Source: Streptomyces sp. NRRL S-340
GTDB taxonomy: Bacteria > Actinomycetota > Actinomycetes > Streptomycetales > Streptomycetaceae
DNA: 31,271 bases
Assembly: GCF_000720185.1 (NCBI RefSeq)
Contig: NZ_JOIY01000066.1
Coordinates: forward strand, 1-31,271
Direction: 5' to 3'
Part shown: piece after piece, positions 27,644 to 31,271 of the stretch
Layout: every line of letters begins with the position of its first letter
Numbering within the stretch: the first letter of the stretch is position 1
The notes under the pieces: generated by a model
The model's database searches: none
The model's input: the letters and a program-made list of their open reading frames with translations, nothing else
Told to the model about the DNA's origin: nothing
Made by a program: the position numbers and the translations under genes

Positions 27644-29290
27644 CTACTGCTTACCGCACAGCGAGACGACCTTCTGCTCTTCCTCCGAGAGAGTGGGGCC
27701 GGGGCTGGATGTGGACGCGGTCGCGGTCGCGGACGTGGACGGAGACTTGGACGACGGTGACGGTGCCTTGGACGTCGACGGGCCGGGGTCCGACGGGTTC
27801 GATGTGGTCTTGGACGTGAAGGCGGCGGGGGTGGTTCCCGTGGTGGGGCCGCCGCGGTCCTTGCCCGTCTTGTCCTTGTCCGACTTGTCCTGTCCGGGTT
27901 TGGCGCCGTTCTTGGCCTCGGCGGCGCGGCGTTCGGACTCCTTGCGGCACGCGGAGGCCTGCACGGACAGCTCGTCGACCTTCTTCTGCGCCTCTTGCAG
28001 ACCGCCCTCGGAGATCGTCGCCTTGACCTGCTTCTGCTGGTAGGGCGGCAGGTACTTGAGTTCGATCTCGGGGTGGTCCTTCTCCACCTCGGACAGCTTC
28101 ACCCAGGCCAGGTCCTGGCTGATGCCGCGGTAGAGCGCGACGTGCTCGTCGTTGGTGCCGACGTAGTACTGGGTCTGGGTCCAGCGGTAGCCGCCGTACA
28201 GGCCGCCGCCGATGACGGCGAGCGCGAGGACGCTGTACAGGGACACCTTCAGCCACCCGCGGCGCCGGCGGGGCTTGACGAAGTCGTCGTCGCCGTAGCC
28301 CAGGCCGTCGGTGGAGACGAAGCCGGTGGTGTCGCCGGATCCGGGCGGGCCGAACTCGCCGCCTCCGCCGCCCTGTCCGGGGACCTGGCGGCCGAGGCCG
28401 GAGGCGCGGCCGGCCGGGGTCTGCATGATGCCGTTGTCGTGCAGGTGGTGCTGGTTCTCGGCGACCGCGCCGACCACGACGGGGGTGTCGGAGAGCTGGG
28501 CGGCGAGGGTGTCGCCGGTGTCCAGGTCGAGGACGTCGGCGACGATGACGGTGATGTTGTCGGGTCCGCCGCCGCGCAGCGCGAGCTGGATCAGCTCCTG
28601 CACGGTCTCCTGCGGCCCCTGGTAGCTGGCGAGGGTCTCCTCCATCGTCTGGTGGGAGACGACGCCGGACAGGCCGTCGGAGCAGATCAGGTAGCGGTCG
28701 CCGGCGCGGACCTCGCGGACGGACAGGTCGGGTTCGACGTGCTCGCCGCTGCCGAGGGCGCGCATCAGGAGGGCGCGCTGCGGGTGGGTGCTGGCCTCCT
28801 CCTCGGTGATGCGTCCCTCGTCGACCAGGCGCTGCACCCAGGTGTGGTCCTGGGTGATCTGCGTGAGGACGCCGTCGCGCAGCAGGTAGGCGCGGGAGTC
28901 GCCGACGTGTACGAGTCCGAGGCGCTGGCCGGTCCACAGCAGGGCGGTGAGCGTGGTGCCCATGCCTTCGAGCTGGGGGTCCTCCTCGACCATGGCGCGC
29001 AGCTGGTCGTTGGCGCGCTGCACGGCCGTGCCGAGCGAGGTGAGGATGTCGGAGCCGGGGACGTCGTCGTCGAGGGGGACGATGGTGGAGATCACCTCGG
29101 AGGAGGCGACCTCGCCGGCGGCTTGGCCGCCCATGCCGTCGGCGATCGCGAGGAGCCGGGGGCCGGCGTAACCGGAGTCCTCGTTGCCCTCGCGGATCAT
29201 GCCCTTGTGCGATCCGGCGGCGAAGCGCAGTGACAGACTCATGCGCACCTCGCCCGTCGGCTCGGGGTACAGCCGGTCGTGTCGAGCCAC
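27644..29290 (-). CDS. ppp: PP2C family Ser/Thr protein phosphatase (PstP-like)
   Basis: This enzyme reverses PknB phosphorylation. From GTG 29290 the product has 548 residues, and the cytosolic PP2C domain covers about 17-253. The metal ligands lie in GNEDSG (Asp38), ADGMGG (Asp51), SDGLSG (Asp205) and GGPDNIT (Asp244). A linker follows, with a transmembrane helix at about 347-368. The extracellular part ends in a long Ser/Thr/Pro-rich stretch. GTG 29290 is preferred because GGAGGG lies 5 bases upstream. GTG 29299 and ATG 29242 are other possible starts. It lies between fhaB and rodA in the operon. Confidence 0.95.
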   Translation of the reverse strand: MARHDRLYPEPTGEVRMSLSLRFAAGSHKGMIREGNEDSGYAGPRLLAIADGMGGQAAGEVASSEVISTIVPLDDDVPGSDILTSLGTAVQRANDQLRAMVEEDPQLEGMGTTLTALLWTGQRLGLVHVGDSRAYLLRDGVLTQITQDHTWVQRLVDEGRITEEEASTHPQRALLMRALGSGEHVEPDLSVREVRAGDRYLICSDGLSGVVSHQTMEETLASYQGPQETVQELIQLALRGGGPDNITVIVADVLDLDTGDTLAAQLSDTPVVVGAVAENQHHLHDNGIMQTPAGRASGLGRQVPGQGGGGGEFGPPGSGDTTGFVSTDGLGYGDDDFVKPRRRRGWLKVSLYSVLALAVIGGGLYGGYRWTQTQYYVGTNDEHVALYRGISQDLAWVKLSEVEKDHPEIELKYLPPYQQKQVKATISEGGLQEAQKKVDELSVQASACRKESERRAAEAKNGAKPGQDKSDKDKTGKDRGGPTTGTTPAAFTSKTTSNPSDPGPSTSKAPSPSSKSPSTSATATASTSSPGPTLSEEEQKVVSLCGKQ

Positions 29291-29382
29291 ACTGCCCACC
29301 CTCCGGTCGGGAGCGCGCCGCGGCCCTGGGGGCCGGCCGCCGCCGCGTGCTCGCTCCGCTCGCGCTCATTCATGACGTAGCA

Positions 29383-29913
29383 CTACTTCCGCAGCTCGAT
29401 GACGGTCTTGCCGATGCGGATCGGCGCGCCCAGCGGGATCGGTGTGGGGGTCGTCAGCCGGGACCGGTCCAGGTAGGTGCCGTTGGTGGATCCGAGGTCC
29501 TCGACGATCCACTGGCCGTTCTGGTCCGGGTAGATCCTGGCATGGCGGCTGGAGGCGTAGTCGTCGTCCAGCACGATCGTGGAGTCGTGCGCGCGGCCCA
29601 GGGTGATGGTCTGGCCCTGCAGCGCGACGGTGGTGCCGGTGAGGGTGCCTTCGGTCACCACCAGTTTGGCGGGGGCGTTGCGGCGTCGGCCGCCGCTCTG
29701 CTGGCCACGCTGCTGCGGCGGCGCGGCGGCGGCGGCCTGGCGCGCGGCCTGCCGGCCGGTCTGCTGGGGCCGGGCCGCCTCCCGGCGGGACCCCCGCTGG
29801 GTGACGCGCGTACCGAACAGGTCGCTGCGGATGACCTGCACGGCCACGATCACGAACAGCCACAGTACGGCCAGGAAACCCAGCCGCATGACCGTGAGGG
29901 TCAGCTCTGACAT
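29383..29913 (-). CDS. fhaB: FHA domain protein FhaB (FipA-like)
   Basis: This 176-residue protein binds phosphothreonine peptides and in mycobacteria links PknB signalling to division. One N-terminal transmembrane helix (residues 6-28) is followed by a Gln/Ala/Arg-rich linker. The FHA domain at about 100-176 has Arg107 (LGRAHD), SSRH at 121-124 and Asn144 in STNG. ATG 29913 is chosen because the protein then begins MSELTLTVMRLG with its membrane helix in place. The frame is open to 30081 but runs through fhaA. It starts 10 bp after the fhaA stop, and a 92-bp gap separates it from the phosphatase gene. Confidence 0.95.
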   Translation of the reverse strand: MSELTLTVMRLGFLAVLWLFVIVAVQVIRSDLFGTRVTQRGSRREAARPQQTGRQAARQAAAAAPPQQRGQQSGGRRRNAPAKLVVTEGTLTGTTVALQGQTITLGRAHDSTIVLDDDYASSRHARIYPDQNGQWIVEDLGSTNGTYLDRSRLTTPTPIPLGAPIRIGKTVIELRK

Positions 29914-29923
29914 TGCCCCCGGT

Positions 29924-30793
29924 TCACCCTTCGGCTTGCCTATAGATAACGGTGGTGCTGCCCACGACGATCCGCGAGCCGTCGCGGAGCGTAGCGCGGG
30001 TGGTGTGCTGCCCGTCCACCACGATGCCGTTGGTGGAGCCGAGATCCGAGATCGTCGAGGGCGTTCCGGTCCGGATCTCACAGTGCCGGCGCGAGACGCC
30101 GGGGTCGTCGATCCGCACGTCGGCGTCGGTGCTGCGGCCCAGCACCAGCGTCGGGCGGGAGATCTGGTGGCGGGTGCCGTTGATCTCGATCCAGTAGCGG
30201 GTCCGGCCGCCGGCCGCGGGGGCCTGCGGGGGCCGGGCGGCGGCGGGCTGCGGGTAGCCGTACCCGCCGGGCGGCGGGGCCGCGGGCATGGGGGGCGCTC
30301 CCGCGGGGGGCGCTGCGGGCGGGTAGCCGTAGCCGCCCTGGGGGCCGGGGCGGCCGGGTGCGGCGGCCGGGCCGGGCGGGGGTGCCTGCGGCGGCCCCTG
30401 GGGCGCCTGCTGGCTGCTGGAGGAGGCGAGCGTACGGCTGCGCACCCGGTACAGGCCGGTGTCCAGGTCGTCCGCCTTCTCCAGGTGGACCTTGATCGGT
30501 CCCATGAAGGTGTAGCGCTGCTGCTTGGCGTAGTCGCGCACCATGCCGGCCAGCTCGTCGCCGAGCTGTCCGGAGTAGGGGCTGAGCCGTTCGTAGTCGG
30601 GCGCGCTCAGCTCCACGATGAAGTCGTTGGGTACGACCGTGCGGTCGCGGTTCCAGATCGTCGCGTTGTTGTCGCACTCGCGCTGGAGCGCGCCCGCGAT
30701 CTCCACGGGCTGGACCTCGGACTTGAAGACCTTGGCGAAGGTGCCGTTGACCAAGCCTTCGAGGCGCTGCTCGAACTTCTTCAGGACTCCCAT
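29924..30793 (-). CDS. fhaA: FHA domain protein FhaA (DUF3662 plus FHA)
   Basis: The 289-residue product has an N-terminal DUF3662 domain (about 1-125, MGVLKKFEQRLEGLVNGTFAKVFKSEVQP...), a Pro/Gly/Tyr-rich disordered linker (about 126-205) and a C-terminal FHA domain from residue 216 (LGRSTDAD with Arg220, SRRH at 234-237, STNG with Asn255). It has no membrane helix and should be cytosolic, bound to phosphorylated partners such as PknB or wall-synthesis regulators. ATG 30793 is preceded on the minus strand by GGAGGAGG, a very strong ribosome binding site. It is the first gene of the operon running to pknB. Confidence 0.97.
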   Translation of the reverse strand: MGVLKKFEQRLEGLVNGTFAKVFKSEVQPVEIAGALQRECDNNATIWNRDRTVVPNDFIVELSAPDYERLSPYSGQLGDELAGMVRDYAKQQRYTFMGPIKVHLEKADDLDTGLYRVRSRTLASSSSQQAPQGPPQAPPPGPAAAPGRPGPQGGYGYPPAAPPAGAPPMPAAPPPGGYGYPQPAAARPPQAPAAGGRTRYWIEINGTRHQISRPTLVLGRSTDADVRIDDPGVSRRHCEIRTGTPSTISDLGSTNGIVVDGQHTTRATLRDGSRIVVGSTTVIYRQAEG

Positions 30794-31216
30794 GGGGCAC
30801 CTCCTCCGTCGTGGCCGTCGCTTCGGGTCTTGCCGGTGTTGCCGTTGTCGCGGGTCTTGCCGTCGTGCTGATGCGTTCTGCTTGCCTGGTACTGCTTACT
30901 GATCGTATCCACGCGCCGGTAAATCGGCTGGTTCCCCCTGTCGGCCCCGTCGACGGGTCGTCGACGCCTCTTCCTCGGCTCGTACCGCTGGGTGGCCCCC
31001 TCCGAGTGCTCCTCCGAGTGTTCCTCCGCGGTCCGCGTACTGCTGACTTCTGCCCAGGATCGTAGAGGCGGCCACGGACCAGTGTCCCGCACCCGGCGGC
31101 GGACCCGCCCCGGCTCCTGGGGAGACGGGCCGGACCGGTACGAGGTTGATACGTGAACAGGCACGGGTTGATACGGAAGGCGACGGGGACGGAGGGCGGG
31201 CTGGCCGGGGCAGGGG
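30794..31216 (-). promoter_or_regulatory. leader and promoter region of the fhaA operon
   Basis: These 423 bp are upstream of fhaA and contain no credible gene. On the minus strand, TACGAT (31059-31064) with GGGACA 18 bp upstream (31083-31088) is a plausible vegetative promoter and would give a leader of about 260 bases. A 12-bp direct repeat (CGGGTCTTGCCG at 30824 and 30851) lies in that leader. Two overlapping minus-strand frames that begin inside adapter sequence are not real. Confidence 0.5.
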
Positions 31217-31271
31217 CTGTCTCTTATACACATCTGACGCTGCCGACGACTCCTTACGTGGAGATCTCGGG
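31217..31271. other. Illumina Nextera adapter and index (assembly artefact)
   Basis: CTGTCTCTTATACACATCT (31217-31235) is the Tn5 mosaic end read outward. It is followed by GACGCTGCCGACGA (31236-31249), which completes the Nextera read-1 adapter. Then comes CTCCTTAC (31250-31257), the reverse complement of the S505-type i5 index GTAAGGAG. The final GTGGAGATCTCGGG resembles the start of the P5 flow-cell sequence with errors. This is library sequence and not chromosome. Confidence 0.97.

Noticed and set aside
30781..31233. Minus-strand frames beginning MCIRDS and MYKRQ
   Set aside because: Their start codons lie in Nextera adapter sequence and the rest runs through the fhaA leader.

Overview
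The window is a piece of a Streptomyces (or very close actinomycete) chromosome core, next to but not including oriC. Support comes from the very high GC with GC-rich third codon positions, the gene order gnd-recF-DUF721-gyrB-gyrA-DUF3566-tRNA-Ile, and the actinobacterial block ppiA-rhomboid-crgA-DUF881-pabA-sortases-pknB-pbpA-rodA-ppp-fhaB-fhaA. That order matches what I remember of the S. coelicolor SCO3877-SCO3843 region. The species cannot be named from the sequence. oriC itself (dnaA-dnaN) should lie just left of position 1.

Region 1 (1-8361, plus strand) is replication and topology: the tail of gnd, then recF and a DUF721 gene joined by an ATGA overlap, a 440-bp gyrB leader, gyrB, gyrA, a DUF3566 membrane protein, and tRNA-Ile(GAT) with its own promoter and terminator. 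Region 2 (8.4-15.0 kb) is less conserved: a repeat-bearing noncoding stretch, a small secreted DUF6344-like protein (minus), the tiny DLW-39 protein (plus), a surface protein with decapeptide repeats, a convergent Ser/Thr kinase paired with an HTH regulator (minus), tRNA-Ala(TGC) and a DUF5324 membrane protein (minus). Region 3 (15.2-21.3 kb) holds a cyclophilin, a zinc-finger rhomboid protease, a noncoding stretch with three perfect DnaA boxes, crgA (minus), then DUF881, a small membrane protein, a glutamine amidotransferase and two class E sortases (plus), several of them linked by stop/start overlaps. Region 4 is an Mrr-like nuclease gene (minus, 21.3-22.3 kb) lying as an apparent accessory insert between the sortases and pknB. 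Region 5 (22.5-30.8 kb, minus) is the cell-wall and signalling operon fhaA-fhaB-ppp-rodA-pbpA-pknB.

The genes fit together as replication and supercoiling control on the left, and growth, septation and surface display on the right. PknB senses peptidoglycan through PASTA repeats and is opposed by the PP2C phosphatase. The FHA proteins read its phosphorylation, RodA and PbpA build wall, CrgA restrains septation, and the SrtE pair anchors surface proteins.

The last 55 bases (31217-31271) are not biological: they are Illumina Nextera adapter and index sequence, so the contig really ends at about 31216. The most interesting biological observations are the DnaA-box cluster about 17 kb inside the window, the DNA-binding-domain/Mrr nuclease fusion, and the perfect 18-bp palindrome in front of the HTH-kinase pair. 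I did not see a clearly novel multi-gene system.
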